DNA of 37,778 nt from Gammaproteobacteria bacterium (GTDB lineage Bacteria > Pseudomonadota > Gammaproteobacteria > UBA6429 > Thiohalophilaceae). Shown piece by piece: positions 25,557-35,251 of the stretch. The stretch spans positions 1 to 37,778 of the forward strand of contig JAFLJQ010000191.1 in NCBI GenBank assembly GCA_022712915.1, read 5' to 3'. Below the pieces are notes generated by a model. It had not been told where the DNA came from. It saw only the letters and a program-made list of their open reading frames with translations, and made no database searches. The translations under genes were made by a program, and so were the position numbers. Position 1 is the first letter of the stretch. Every line of letters starts with the position of its first letter.

Positions 25557-26402
25557 TTACATTAAATTCGTTTTAAGCTTCTTAATGGCATTATTTTCCA
25601 ACTGCCGAATCCTTTCTGCTGAAACACTGTATTCATCTGCCAGTTCTTGCAGGGTCGTTTTATTGTCGGTTAACCAGCGACGTTGAACGATGTCGCGGCT
25701 GCGATCATCCAATGTGGCGATGGCGTTTTGCAGACGTTGGTTATTGTTTTCTTCCCAGTCACGGGCTTCCATCAGTTGCCCTGGCTCCTGTGAATTGTCT
25801 TGCAGGTAAGTGGCCGGTGAATAGCTGTGGTCGTCATCATCGTCACCGCGCAGGTCGAAAGCAATGTCCTGTCCAGTGAGTCGCGATTCCATTTCGCGCA
25901 CATCTTTGGTTGTGACGCCCAGATCTTCAGCCACGCCATTGATTTCATCGCGCGTGAACCAACCGAGTTGTTTCTTTGCGCTGCGCAGATTGAAGAACAA
26001 TTTGCGTTGTGCTTTAGTGGTGGCCACTTTGACAATGCGCCAGTTACGCAATACATATTCATGTATTTCTGCACGTATCCAGTAGACAGCGAAGGACACT
26101 AGACGCACGCCACGGTTTGGATCGAAGCGTTTGACGGCCTTCATCAAGCCGATGTTACCTTCCTGAACCAGATCGGCAACAGGTAGGCCGTAGCCACTGT
26201 AACTGCGGGCGACGTGGGCGACAAAGCGCAGATGCGACAGCACCAGCTCGCGGGCCGCTTCCAGATCGCCATCATTATGGAGGCGGTTGGCCAGCTCAGT
26301 TTCCCGTTCGGCACTGAGTACGGACACCCGACTGACAGCCTGCATGTAGGCATCCAGGCTACCTGTGGGAACTGCAAGTTGTAGGTCTAAGGTTTTGCTC
26401 AT
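25557..26402 (-). CDS. rpoH: RNA polymerase heat-shock sigma factor RpoH (sigma32)
   Basis: 281 residues from the ATG with GGGAG eight bases upstream; a longer frame would run through the promoter. Region 2 ([39 protein letters not shown]) is intact. The RpoH box QRKLFFNLR is at 132-140, the segment specific to this sigma factor. Region 4 ends in [17 protein letters not shown]. It directs transcription of heat-shock genes. It lies downstream of ftsX with a GGDEF gene inserted between. A CIRCE operator overlaps its promoter, which suggests control by HrcA. Confidence 0.97.
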   Translation of the reverse strand: MSKTLDLQLAVPTGSLDAYMQAVSRVSVLSAERETELANRLHNDGDLEAARELVLSHLRFVAHVARSYSGYGLPVADLVQEGNIGLMKAVKRFDPNRGVRLVSFAVYWIRAEIHEYVLRNWRIVKVATTKAQRKLFFNLRSAKKQLGWFTRDEINGVAEDLGVTTKDVREMESRLTGQDIAFDLRGDDDDDHSYSPATYLQDNSQEPGQLMEARDWEENNNQRLQNAIATLDDRSRDIVQRRWLTDNKTTLQELADEYSVSAERIRQLENNAIKKLKTNLM

Positions 26403-26427
26403 AGTATCACTCCCGAAATTTTTCCTA

Positions 26428-26457
26428 ATATTAGCACTCTGCCCCTTTGAGTGCCAA
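26428..26457 (-). promoter_or_regulatory. Putative sigma70 promoter of rpoH
   Basis: Read on the minus strand, TTGGCA (26452-26457) and TAATAT (26428-26433) are separated by 18 bases, placing the start of transcription about 20 bases before the rpoH ATG. The CIRCE arms cover both elements and the spacer. Confidence 0.55.
26431..26457. promoter_or_regulatory. CIRCE operator upstream of rpoH
   Basis: TTAGCACTC, nine bases, then GAGTGCCAA. The CIRCE consensus bound by the HrcA repressor is TTAGCACTC-N9-GAGTGCTAA, so 17 of 18 arm positions match and the spacer is exact. It lies 28 bp before the rpoH start codon and overlaps the putative promoter. HrcA loses DNA binding on heat shock when GroEL is titrated, so rpoH would be derepressed then. 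No hrcA gene is in the window. Confidence 0.9.
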
Positions 26458-26515
26458 TCCTGGTAAAGGTTCAATTTGTAAACAATTTTAAAATGTTAAA
26501 AAAAACAAGTCATTA

Positions 26516-27874
26516 TCATGTCTGGATGATGCTTTCTTGCCGTGGGGCATCGACAATATCGTCATCTGTGTAGATACAGATCCGGTTGCGCCCCCGTTCC
26601 TTGGCGGCATTGAGGGCCTTGTCGGCATTTGCCAGGAATTGGCTAAGGTGTAAATTGGGGAAGTCGAGACTGGAGACCATGCCTATGCTGATAGTGATAT
26701 TTATGCCGACCGGGTGCAGGTCGGCGATGTCCTGGCGCAGTTTTTCTGCTTGCTGCATGGCCTGTTCGGTATGGGTGTTGGGCAACAAGATACTGAATTC
26801 CTCTCCGCCAAAGCGCACTACCATGGCATCTGGAAAGTGGTTATTCAGCAAGTCTCCTACTGCTGCCAGTACATGATCACCCATAATGTGACCTTTGCTT
26901 GTGTTTAACTGCCTGAAGTGGTCAATATCCAGCAATAATGCCCAGACCGGTTGTTGGTGACTGTCATGTAGATAATCCGGGCCATTATTAATTAGATAAT
27001 GTTTATTGCGTACGCCAGTGAGACTGTCGGTGGCGGCGATCCAGCGCATGGTTTCGGCTTGTTCTTTAATGGCACCGTGCTGGTGCTTGATGAGTAACAG
27101 GGTGCGCACCCGGGCGATGAGGATCTCCTCAATAATTGGTTTGTTAACATAATCATTTGCCCCGGCATGGAAAACCTCTATATGGGTCTTATCGTCATTA
27201 TTGCCGGTCAGTACCAGCACCGGTAGTTCTTGCTGTGACATATGCAGGGTGACGCGTATGGCGTACAGTAGGTCACCACCGGTCATTTTGCCTTCCAGAT
27301 AAAAGTCGGTGATCACCAGATCGATGGGGATTTGTGAGTGATTTCCACCGCTATCAGCGACATAAGACATGGCCTCTTCGGCAGTATTGACCCGTAATAC
27401 TGTCAGGCCATACTGGTCAAGGATTTTACCGGTAACGGCAGCAGCCGTGGCACTATCCTCAACAAATAGTATATGGCCGACCATGCCGGAGTGGCGCTGA
27501 ATAAAGCCTTTCACAAAACTGCCAAAGGCTTTGTAACCCTTGGATTTGTCAAAATAGTCGGTTATCCCGGCGGCGAAACCTTCATGTAGCAGACGTGTGT
27601 CGGCATCACCAGAAACAATGATGACCGGCACATAACTGAGTTCATTGGATTGACGTATCTTGCGGCACAGGGCCAAGCCGTCCATATCAGGCAGCACCAG
27701 GGCGGTGGAAAGCAGATCGAAGCGAGCCCCGGAAAGTTTTTGTAAGGCCTCCTTGCCGGATTCACAGGCCGTGACTTCTACATGGGGTAACTCTTGCAGT
27801 AGCGTTTTGGTCAGCAAGGCGCGAGTCACAGAAGAGCCATCAACAAGCAAGATGCGAATAGTTTGATTGGCCAT
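26516..27874 (-). CDS. Diguanylate cyclase response regulator, REC-REC-GGDEF
   Basis: 452 residues from the ATG at 27874; a GTG five codons earlier is possible. The first receiver (about 5-125) is degenerate: alanine (about A57, in LSTALVLPDMDG) replaces the phospho-acceptor aspartate, and the acidic pair is D-G. The second receiver (about 132-260) has VEDS, a phosphorylatable aspartate in VITDFYLEG and the lysine in VNKP. The C-terminal GGDEF domain has the active RFGGEEF loop, so it should make c-di-GMP. The RxxD inhibitory site is absent. It lies between ftsX (62 bp upstream) and rpoH, an unusual insertion into this conserved block. Confidence 0.92.
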   Translation of the reverse strand: MANQTIRILLVDGSSVTRALLTKTLLQELPHVEVTACESGKEALQKLSGARFDLLSTALVLPDMDGLALCRKIRQSNELSYVPVIIVSGDADTRLLHEGFAAGITDYFDKSKGYKAFGSFVKGFIQRHSGMVGHILFVEDSATAAAVTGKILDQYGLTVLRVNTAEEAMSYVADSGGNHSQIPIDLVITDFYLEGKMTGGDLLYAIRVTLHMSQQELPVLVLTGNNDDKTHIEVFHAGANDYVNKPIIEEILIARVRTLLLIKHQHGAIKEQAETMRWIAATDSLTGVRNKHYLINNGPDYLHDSHQQPVWALLLDIDHFRQLNTSKGHIMGDHVLAAVGDLLNNHFPDAMVVRFGGEEFSILLPNTHTEQAMQQAEKLRQDIADLHPVGINITISIGMVSSLDFPNLHLSQFLANADKALNAAKERGRNRICIYTDDDIVDAPRQESIIQT

Positions 27875-27936
27875 GCTTGGGATTGCCACCCTTGGTTTAA
27901 GTTAAGATTTAAAGCCAGTATCGGAAATATACGATA

Positions 27937-28926
27937 TTAACGTGGTTCAATGTCGCGTAAATGCCGCCCGACTGCAAGCCAGGAGCCCGCCAGTCCCAGC
28001 AAAATGCCGCAGGCAAACAATAACAAGCTGGTTTGAGCATCAAGGGAAGAAAGCAGGATATCACTATGATAGAGCCGGGCCAGTCGCTCGATAGGGTCAT
28101 TTAATAAAAAGAGGGCGGTGTTTATTAGCACAAAGGCGATCAGCGCACCAAACAGGCCATACCAGAACCCGGTATAGAGAAAGGGGCGACGAATAAAAGC
28201 ATCTGTGCCGCCGATGAGTTTGACTATAACTATCTCGTCGCGCCGGTTCTGAATAGCAAGCCGAATGGTATTACCCACCACCAGTAACACGGCCAGGGCT
28301 AGCATGGTGGCCAGTATCCAGACACCGCGTTTGATGAAATCCATGATGGTGTACAGACGTTTGATCCATTCCTCATCGAGTTGGGCGACATCAACATGCA
28401 CCATGCCCTGCAATTGGGCTAGCAGTTTTTGCATAGCCTGTTCGCCAGTATGTTTGATCGAGGGATGAATGACGACGACATGGGGCAAGGGATTTTCATC
28501 CAGTGCCTTCATGGCTTCAGTGAAACCGGCATTTTGTTTAAATTCCTTGAGGGCATCCTGTTTTGATATAAAGCGTACCTTGCCAACCTCGGGCATTTGG
28601 CGCAGGCGTCCCGCCAACTGCTGCGCCTGTTTTTCATTTACGCCTTTTTTCAGGAATAGGGAAATTTGGGTCGCGCCATCAATTTCACCAGAGAGTAGTT
28701 CAGCACTTTTCAGAAGCACATGCAGACCAGTGGGCAAGGCCAGGGCAATGCCAATCACGGTGGCAGTCATCAGCATGGAAAAAGGATCTCGCAATAACTG
28801 GCCGAGTGTATATATAAGTGTCTGGGCATGACGTACAAAATAACTGCCGCTACGGGTGATTAAATTGGGCTGGTGCTGACGCTTGAGATCCTGTCCGTGT
28901 TTAGACTGTGTGCTTGCGGATTTCAT
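27937..28926 (-). CDS. ftsX: Cell-division protein FtsX
   Basis: 329 residues. A cytoplasmic N-terminal stretch, a first membrane helix (about 50-70), a periplasmic loop (about 75-205) and three C-terminal helices give the FtsX topology. [26 protein letters not shown] and the final helix [21 protein letters not shown] are family blocks. FtsX with the ATPase FtsE signals to the EnvC-type amidase activator at the septum; an envC-like gene lies at 5352-6572. The gene overlaps ftsE by 4 bases. Confidence 0.95.
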   Translation of the reverse strand: MKSASTQSKHGQDLKRQHQPNLITRSGSYFVRHAQTLIYTLGQLLRDPFSMLMTATVIGIALALPTGLHVLLKSAELLSGEIDGATQISLFLKKGVNEKQAQQLAGRLRQMPEVGKVRFISKQDALKEFKQNAGFTEAMKALDENPLPHVVVIHPSIKHTGEQAMQKLLAQLQGMVHVDVAQLDEEWIKRLYTIMDFIKRGVWILATMLALAVLLVVGNTIRLAIQNRRDEIVIVKLIGGTDAFIRRPFLYTGFWYGLFGALIAFVLINTALFLLNDPIERLARLYHSDILLSSLDAQTSLLLFACGILLGLAGSWLAVGRHLRDIEPR

Positions 28927-29594
28927 GATTGCGCCGGATTATCCTGTTGCAATTGTCCATTTTTGAGTATTAGTTGCCGGCGCTGCATACGCGAGATCAA
29001 CTCCAGATCATGGCTGGCCACCAGTACCGTGACACCGACCTGCGAGAAGTCACTGAAGATCTGCATAATATCCCATGACAGCGCCGAATCCAGGTTGCCG
29101 GTAGGTTCATCGGCTAGTAATAATGGCGGTTTGTGGACAACTGCGCGGGCAATGCCGACCCGTTGCTGTTCTCCGCCAGATAAGGTGATCGGGTAGTGTT
29201 TTTCCTTTTTAAGTAAGCCGACCTTTTCCAGTGCTGGACGCACACGGCGGCTGATTTCCCGATGGGGGTGACCAGCAATGATCAAGGGCAGGGCGACGTT
29301 ATCGAAGACAGTGCGATCAAATAACAACTGGTGATCCTGAAAAATAATGCCTATGTTGCGTCGAAAATAAGGGATCTGCCGACGCTTTACTCTGGCCAAA
29401 TTCTGGCCGTTGACAATAACCTGTCCCCGTGAGGGTCGCTCAAGCAGTGCGATGAGTTTCAACAGGGTACTTTTACCGGCACCGGAATGACCGGTGATAA
29501 AAGCCATCTCACCTTGTTCAATGTCAAAAGAGATGTTGAGCAGGGCATCTTGGCCGCTTGCGTAGCGTTTAGTGGTGTTGCTGAAATGGATCAT
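28923..29594 (-). CDS. ftsE: Cell-division ATP-binding protein FtsE
   Basis: 223 residues, the normal FtsE length. Walker A is [14 protein letters not shown], the signature [14 protein letters not shown], Walker [13 protein letters not shown] and the switch histidine is in [11 protein letters not shown]. It pairs with FtsX in the inner membrane to control septal peptidoglycan hydrolysis. The ATGA overlap with ftsX implies coupled translation. A 252-bp gap separates it from ftsY upstream, longer than in E. coli, with no convincing gene in it. Confidence 0.97.
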   Translation of the reverse strand: MIHFSNTTKRYASGQDALLNISFDIEQGEMAFITGHSGAGKSTLLKLIALLERPSRGQVIVNGQNLARVKRRQIPYFRRNIGIIFQDHQLLFDRTVFDNVALPLIIAGHPHREISRRVRPALEKVGLLKKEKHYPITLSGGEQQRVGIARAVVHKPPLLLADEPTGNLDSALSWDIMQIFSDFSQVGVTVLVASHDLELISRMQRRQLILKNGQLQQDNPAQS

Positions 29595-29846
29595 CGGCTT
29601 ATTTAACTAAAATGATTAAAAAATTTTCACCATCAAGACCGCTCCTGGGCATCTCTGCCCTTGCGGCATTAGTACATCCATATACATTACGCCAAGGCTC
29701 CAAGAAAGAACAATTTCTATGGTTTGGCAATTTAGATTCTTGAGAGAGCATATATTTTTTATCTTTAATTTTTAACCCCATCTGACCCAAGAGGGAAAGC
29801 CTAAGTTGATTTTACTTTTTCTTGGAGTCTTGGTGGTGAGATTTGT

Positions 29847-30812
29847 TTATTCATCATGTTCAAACAAAGCCTCAACAAATTCTTCTGCATGGAAAGGGCG
29901 CAGGTCGTCTACGGCTTCACCGATACCGATAAAACGCACCGGGATGCCCAGTTTGTCGGCGATGGCGAAGATGATGCCACCCTTGGCAGTGCCATCCAGT
30001 TTAGTGAGGGTGATGCCGCTGACGGTCACGGCCTGATTGAATTCTCTGGCTTGCGCGAGGGCATTCTGGCCTGTGCCGGCATCAAGCACCAACATGGTTT
30101 CATGGGGTGCTGTGTCATCCAGTTTACCCATCACCCGTTTGACCTTTTTCAGTTCTTCCATGAGGTTACTCTGGGTATGAAGACGTCCGGCCGTATCAGC
30201 AATCAAGATGTCGATGTTCTTTGCTTTGGCGGTTTGCAGGGCATCGAAGATTACACTGGCGCTATCGGTACCGTTGCTCTGAGATATGACCGGGATATCG
30301 TTGCGTTCGCCCCAGCTCTGTAATTGCTCCACCGCAGCGGCACGAAAGGTGTCTCCGGCGGCTAGCATGACCGATAGACCCTGTTGTTTGAATTGCCGAG
30401 CCAGTTTACCGATGGTGGTGGTTTTGCCTACACCATTTACGCCAACCATAAGGATCACAAAGGGTGATTTGCTGCGATCAATTTCCAGAGGCTTATCACT
30501 AGGGGCGAGAATCGCCGTCATGTCGGTGCGCAAGGCGGTAATGAGTGATTCACTATCCCTCAGTTCTTTTTTTGAGATCCGGCGGCTCAGGTCATCGATG
30601 ATACGCATGGTGGTTTCTACGCCGACATCGGCTGTGAGCAACAGTGTTTCCAGCTCTTCCAGGATATCGTCATCAATTTGTCGGTTGCCTTGCACCAGTG
30701 AGGAGAGGGAATCGGTGATTGAGTGGCGCGTTTTGGATAGGCCCTGCTTGAGTCGACCAAACAGAGATTGAGATTCAGGTGGCGCTAAAGTCTTTTTTTT
30801 GAAACCAAACAT
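29847..30812 (-). CDS. ftsY: Signal recognition particle receptor FtsY
   Basis: 321 residues. The NG domain is complete: an N-terminal four-helix bundle (about 20-100), the P-loop [34 protein letters not shown], and [10 protein letters not shown], ending in [15 protein letters not shown]. The acidic A domain that makes the E. coli protein 497 residues long is almost absent, as in many other bacteria. It is a GTPase that docks ribosomes translating membrane proteins at the inner membrane. It begins the minus-strand ftsY-ftsE-ftsX block. Confidence 0.97.
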   Translation of the reverse strand: MFGFKKKTLAPPESQSLFGRLKQGLSKTRHSITDSLSSLVQGNRQIDDDILEELETLLLTADVGVETTMRIIDDLSRRISKKELRDSESLITALRTDMTAILAPSDKPLEIDRSKSPFVILMVGVNGVGKTTTIGKLARQFKQQGLSVMLAAGDTFRAAAVEQLQSWGERNDIPVISQSNGTDSASVIFDALQTAKAKNIDILIADTAGRLHTQSNLMEELKKVKRVMGKLDDTAPHETMLVLDAGTGQNALAQAREFNQAVTVSGITLTKLDGTAKGGIIFAIADKLGIPVRFIGIGEAVDDLRPFHAEEFVEALFEHDE

Positions 30813-30881
30813 CGTAATTTTTGTCTTATGTCAGCTATAGTAATCAGATTGTAATGTTGGAGACCCGTGACGAGTCAGTTA

Positions 30882-30895
30882 GTAGGATATCCTAC
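30882..30895. promoter_or_regulatory. Perfect 14-bp palindrome between ftsY and the M16 operon
   Basis: GTAGGATATCCTAC is a fully palindromic site without a loop, in the 140-bp region that must hold the divergent promoters of ftsY and the M16 peptidase genes. It lies 58 bp before the peptidase start. It fits a dimeric repressor site, though the regulator is unknown. Confidence 0.4.
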
Positions 30896-30952
30896 CATTG
30901 CCACCGGCGCGGGGTAAGCACTCACTTAGGGGAATCTTGGGATTTGCGATAT

Positions 30953-32305
30953 ATGTATATAAAAAGGTATCACGCCACAGTATTGGTTTTATTGGGTTTG
31001 TTCTTGAGCGGGTCACTCTCTGCTCAGGTTCATGAATTTAAATTACGCAATGGGCTCAAGATATTAATTAAAGAAGACCACCGTGCGCCCGTGGTGGTGG
31101 CGCAAATCTGGTACAAGGTTGGCTCCAGCTATGAACATAATGGTATCACCGGTGTCTCCCATGTGCTGGAACACATGATGTTTAAAGGTACGGAAAAACA
31201 TGATGCGGGGGAGTTTTCCAAAATTATTGCCGCTAATGGTGGCCGTGACAACGCCTTTACCTCTAAGGACTACACAGCCTACTTCCAGCACCTGGAGGTC
31301 AGCCGTCTGCCCATCAGCTTTGAAATGGAGGCTGATCGTATGCGTAACCTGACCCTGCCAGTGGAGGAATTCAAAAAGGAAGTAGAGGTCGTAATGGAAG
31401 AGCGGCGTATGCGCACAGACGATAAGCCCCGGTCTAAAATGTATGAGCAATTTTATGCCACAGCCTTTAACAGTAACCCCTATGGCCAGCCCATTATTGG
31501 CTGGATGGATGATCTGATAAATCTCAATATCAATGACCTGCAAATGTGGTATGAGAAATGGTATGCCCCCAATAATGCCACACTGGTCGTTGTTGGTGAT
31601 GTCAATCCAAAAGAGGTGTTAAAACTGGCAGAACGTTATTACGGTAGTGTGCCACGCACACCTAACGTTAAGCCTCTTAAGCCGCGTTTTGAGCCGAAAC
31701 AGGACGGGCCACGTTATTTGAAGGTTAAGGCTCCTGCCCGTTTGCCATATTTATTAATGGGCTATAAGGTACCGGTGGTTAAAACCGCAAAAGAAGAATG
31801 GGAGCCTTATGCTCTGGAGGTGATGGCCGGGGTACTGAGCAGTGGTTCCAGTGCTCGTTTCACCAAAAAACTCGTACGTGAAAAACAGATCGTAGCCCAG
31901 GCCAGTGCGGGCTATAACCTTTATGCTCGCCAATCGGAGTTGTTTGTTATCGATGCCACGCCTGCGGCGGGCAAAAGTATCGAGGCGGTACAACAAGCCA
32001 TTGTAGATGAACTTGAGTTATTAAAAACTCAGCCCGTCAGTCAGCAGGAACTGGATCGTATTAAGGCGCAAGTAGTGGCAAGCAAGGTTTATGAAAAAGA
32101 TTCCCTGTTTTATCAGGCCATGCAAATGGGAACCCTTGAGACGGTCGGTCTTGGTTGGCAACGATTGGATGAATACCCGGACAAGGTGCGTAGCGTCACT
32201 GCCGAGCAGATTATGCAGGTGGCAAACAAGTACTTGATCGAAGACAGTTTGACCGTGGCCGAATTGGTGCCGGTTTCCATGAAACAAGCAAAAAAGAAAA
32301 ATTAG
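30953..32305 (+). CDS. M16 family zinc peptidase, catalytic subunit
   Basis: 450 residues from the ATG that gives a signal peptide (MYIKRYHATVLVLLGLFLSG, cleavage near SLSAQ). Longer frames have no sensible N terminus. The inverted zinc motif HxxEH is in SHVLEHMMFKG, with the downstream glutamate in EVEVVMEERRMR. It is a periplasmic or membrane-facing peptidase of the M16B type. The next gene is a motif-lacking partner, the arrangement of two-subunit M16 enzymes. The same pair next to ftsY and rsmD is known in Pseudomonas. The substrate is unknown. Confidence 0.93.
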   Translation: MYIKRYHATVLVLLGLFLSGSLSAQVHEFKLRNGLKILIKEDHRAPVVVAQIWYKVGSSYEHNGITGVSHVLEHMMFKGTEKHDAGEFSKIIAANGGRDNAFTSKDYTAYFQHLEVSRLPISFEMEADRMRNLTLPVEEFKKEVEVVMEERRMRTDDKPRSKMYEQFYATAFNSNPYGQPIIGWMDDLINLNINDLQMWYEKWYAPNNATLVVVGDVNPKEVLKLAERYYGSVPRTPNVKPLKPRFEPKQDGPRYLKVKAPARLPYLLMGYKVPVVKTAKEEWEPYALEVMAGVLSSGSSARFTKKLVREKQIVAQASAGYNLYARQSELFVIDATPAAGKSIEAVQQAIVDELELLKTQPVSQQELDRIKAQVVASKVYEKDSLFYQAMQMGTLETVGLGWQRLDEYPDKVRSVTAEQIMQVANKYLIEDSLTVAELVPVSMKQAKKKN

Positions 32306-32308
32306 ATT

Positions 32309-33688
32309 ATGTTTGCAGCGAATGTAAAATCCCCCTTAACGTTTTTAGTGGCGATTATTATTGCCGTCGGTGTGTTTATCTGGATAAGTGAAGATCAGAT
32401 CATACCTGAGTCCTCCTCTTCCAAGCACAGCTTTAACATTAAATCATGGCAGACTCACAATGGTGCCAAGGTGGTGTTTGTGCAGGCCAATGAATTGCCT
32501 ATGCTCGATGTGCAAGTGGTATTTGATGCAGGCAGCGCACGCGATGGCAATTTGCCTGGGCTGGCCAGTTTTACTCATCAAATGCTTGATAGAGGGGCGG
32601 GTGAGTGGTCAACCGATCAGATTGCCGAGCGCACCGACAGTATTGGTGCCAGTATTGGCGGCAGTGTGGCAAGGGACATGGCGGTATTGTCTCTGCGTGC
32701 CTTGACGGACGAAGCCATACAGGAAAAGGCCCTGGCAACCTTGCAGGCCATTATTCAGAAACCACTCTTTCCTAAAGAGGAATTGCAGCGTGAGCGCAAG
32801 CAGCTTATGATCTCACTAGAAAATGAGCAGCAATCGCCAAGTGCGATCGCCAATAAATTATTTTATAAAAATCTTTATGGTCAGCACCCTTATGCCTCGC
32901 CCGTTGCGGGTGACATGGAGAGTGTCACAAAACTGGAGCGTGATAGTCTGGCTCGTTTTTATAAACAATATTATGTAGCGAGTAATGCCGTTATTTCCAT
33001 GGTTGGAGCTATTGATGAGGCCCGCGCCAAAGATATTGCCGAGCAACTGATGTCAGGTCTGGACAAGGGTAATAAGGCTGAAAAAATAGACGCAGTACCT
33101 GAGTTGCAAAAGGCTGTTGCCGCCAATCATCAACATCCTTCGACACAAACCCATGTAATGCTTGGTCAGCCAGGAATGAAACGGGGTGATAAGGATTACT
33201 TTGCCTTGTATGTTGGTAATCATATTCTTGGTGGTAGTGGTTTCAGTTCGCGCATCGTTGATGAAGTACGTGAAAAGCGTGGACTTGCCTATAGTAGCTA
33301 CAGTTATTTTATACCGATGCGCGCAAGGGGACCTTTTTTGTTAGGTCTGCAAACCAAAAATACTCAGGCAAAAGAGGCACTACAGGTTTTGCGTGAGACC
33401 CTGGACACGTTTATTAAAAATGGTCCAACTGATGATGAGCTGGATCATGCGATCAAAAATATTACCGGCGGTTTCCCTCTGCGCATCGACAGCAACAGGG
33501 ACATTGTTGGTTATTTGGCTATGCTGGGTTTTTATGATTTGCCTCTGGATTACCTGCAAACCTTTAATCATAATGTTCAGAATGTCACGAGTGAACAAAT
33601 CATGCAGGCCTTCCAGTCACGTATCCATGCGGATAATATGATCACTGTGATGGTAGGTGATGTGAGCACGACAAAAAATACAAAATAA
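32309..33688 (+). CDS. M16 family protein, non-catalytic partner subunit
   Basis: 459 residues. An N-terminal membrane anchor or uncleaved signal (about 9-27) is followed by the two M16 halves. The zinc motif is lost: FTHQMLDRGAG stands where the catalytic partner has HxxEH. The C-terminal substrate-binding block GGSGFSSRIVDEVREKRGLAYS is strongly conserved. In M16 heterodimers one subunit carries zinc and the other the arginine-tyrosine pair that binds substrate, which fits this gene 3 bp after the catalytic subunit. Confidence 0.9.
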   Translation: MFAANVKSPLTFLVAIIIAVGVFIWISEDQIIPESSSSKHSFNIKSWQTHNGAKVVFVQANELPMLDVQVVFDAGSARDGNLPGLASFTHQMLDRGAGEWSTDQIAERTDSIGASIGGSVARDMAVLSLRALTDEAIQEKALATLQAIIQKPLFPKEELQRERKQLMISLENEQQSPSAIANKLFYKNLYGQHPYASPVAGDMESVTKLERDSLARFYKQYYVASNAVISMVGAIDEARAKDIAEQLMSGLDKGNKAEKIDAVPELQKAVAANHQHPSTQTHVMLGQPGMKRGDKDYFALYVGNHILGGSGFSSRIVDEVREKRGLAYSSYSYFIPMRARGPFLLGLQTKNTQAKEALQVLRETLDTFIKNGPTDDELDHAIKNITGGFPLRIDSNRDIVGYLAMLGFYDLPLDYLQTFNHNVQNVTSEQIMQAFQSRIHADNMITVMVGDVSTTKNTK

Positions 33689-33690
33689 TC

Positions 33691-34260
33691 ATGCCTCGCA
33701 ATACCCGGAATCAGTTGCGGATTATTGCGGGTGAGTGGCGTGGCCGTAAACTTCCCTTTGCCGATGTGGAGGGACTCCGTCCGACACCAGATCGGGTGCG
33801 CGAAACCCTGTTTAACTGGTTGTCTCCCCGGATGGAGGGCGCACGTTGCCTGGATCTTTTTGCTGGTAGTGGTGCGCTTGGACTGGAGGCTCTGTCGCGT
33901 GGTGCAGGGGAAGTCATAATGCTGGATCAGCACCCCAAGGTGATTAAGCAACTTCAGGCCAACCTTACATTGCTGACGTGTGATCGGGCGGTGGTACAAC
34001 AGGCTGATGTACTGAGCTTTTTACAACAGGCACCCGACAAATCCTTTAACGTGGTGTTTCTCGACCCTCCTTATCGAAAAAATCTGTTGGCACCCTGTTG
34101 CGAACTATTAAGCAAACAGGCTTGGCTGGCCAAGGGGGCACGGGTCTATCTGGAAATTGAAAGTGACCATCCATTGCCCGTCTTACCGGATAACTGGGAA
34201 CTGGTACACAGCAAAAAGGCGGGCCAGGTGGCTTATCACCTTGCGATTTTTAGTAAATAG
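33691..34260 (+). CDS. rsmD: 16S rRNA (guanine-966-N2)-methyltransferase RsmD
   Basis: 189 residues, starting 2 bp after the M16 partner stop. It begins with IIAGEWRGRKLPF and LRPTPDRVRETLFNWL, the RsmD opening. The SAM site is LDLFAGSGALGLEALSRGA and the catalytic motif is VFLDPPYRK. It methylates G966 of 16S rRNA in the small subunit. The rsmD-coaD pairing is widespread. Confidence 0.96.
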   Translation: MPRNTRNQLRIIAGEWRGRKLPFADVEGLRPTPDRVRETLFNWLSPRMEGARCLDLFAGSGALGLEALSRGAGEVIMLDQHPKVIKQLQANLTLLTCDRAVVQQADVLSFLQQAPDKSFNVVFLDPPYRKNLLAPCCELLSKQAWLAKGARVYLEIESDHPLPVLPDNWELVHSKKAGQVAYHLAIFSK

Positions 34261-34292
34261 CCACTTGACCTTTTAATGTACAACATCAATGA

Positions 34293-35100
<808 letters not shown>

Positions 35101-35128
35101 TGCTGTACTAGATTTTCTTTTCATCACA

Positions 35129-35199
35129 CAGGCTCAAAGATACAACGTTATTTATTTCATAACGTTTATCATCTGAGCGGAATCATTTTTTTGAGCCTG
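35129..35199. terminator. Nested hairpin structure downstream of the ferredoxin gene
   Basis: Outer arms CAGGCTCAAA (35129-35138) and TTTGAGCCTG (35190-35199) enclose an inner perfect hairpin AACGTTAT (35144-35151), 7-base loop, ATAACGTT (35159-35166), which extends by GATA/TATC across one bulged C. The T run at 35186-35192 is part of the outer arm. It starts 29 bp after the ferredoxin stop and likely ends or stabilises that transcript. A repeated extragenic element is an alternative. Confidence 0.5.
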
Positions 35200-35251
35200 G
35201 GTGGTGAAAAATATCACTTCTTAGTGGCGCAGGCTTTGTTGTCACAAAGCC

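Noticed and set aside
26403-26474. Upstream ATG giving a longer RpoH
   Set aside because: The extra codons run through the CIRCE element and promoter, and the extension has no counterpart in RpoH proteins.
29599-29790. 63-codon minus-strand frame between ftsY and ftsE
   Set aside because: It begins at a TTG without a ribosome site and its product resembles nothing known to me. It ends 4 bp before ftsE, so it is noted, but the gap is more likely non-coding.
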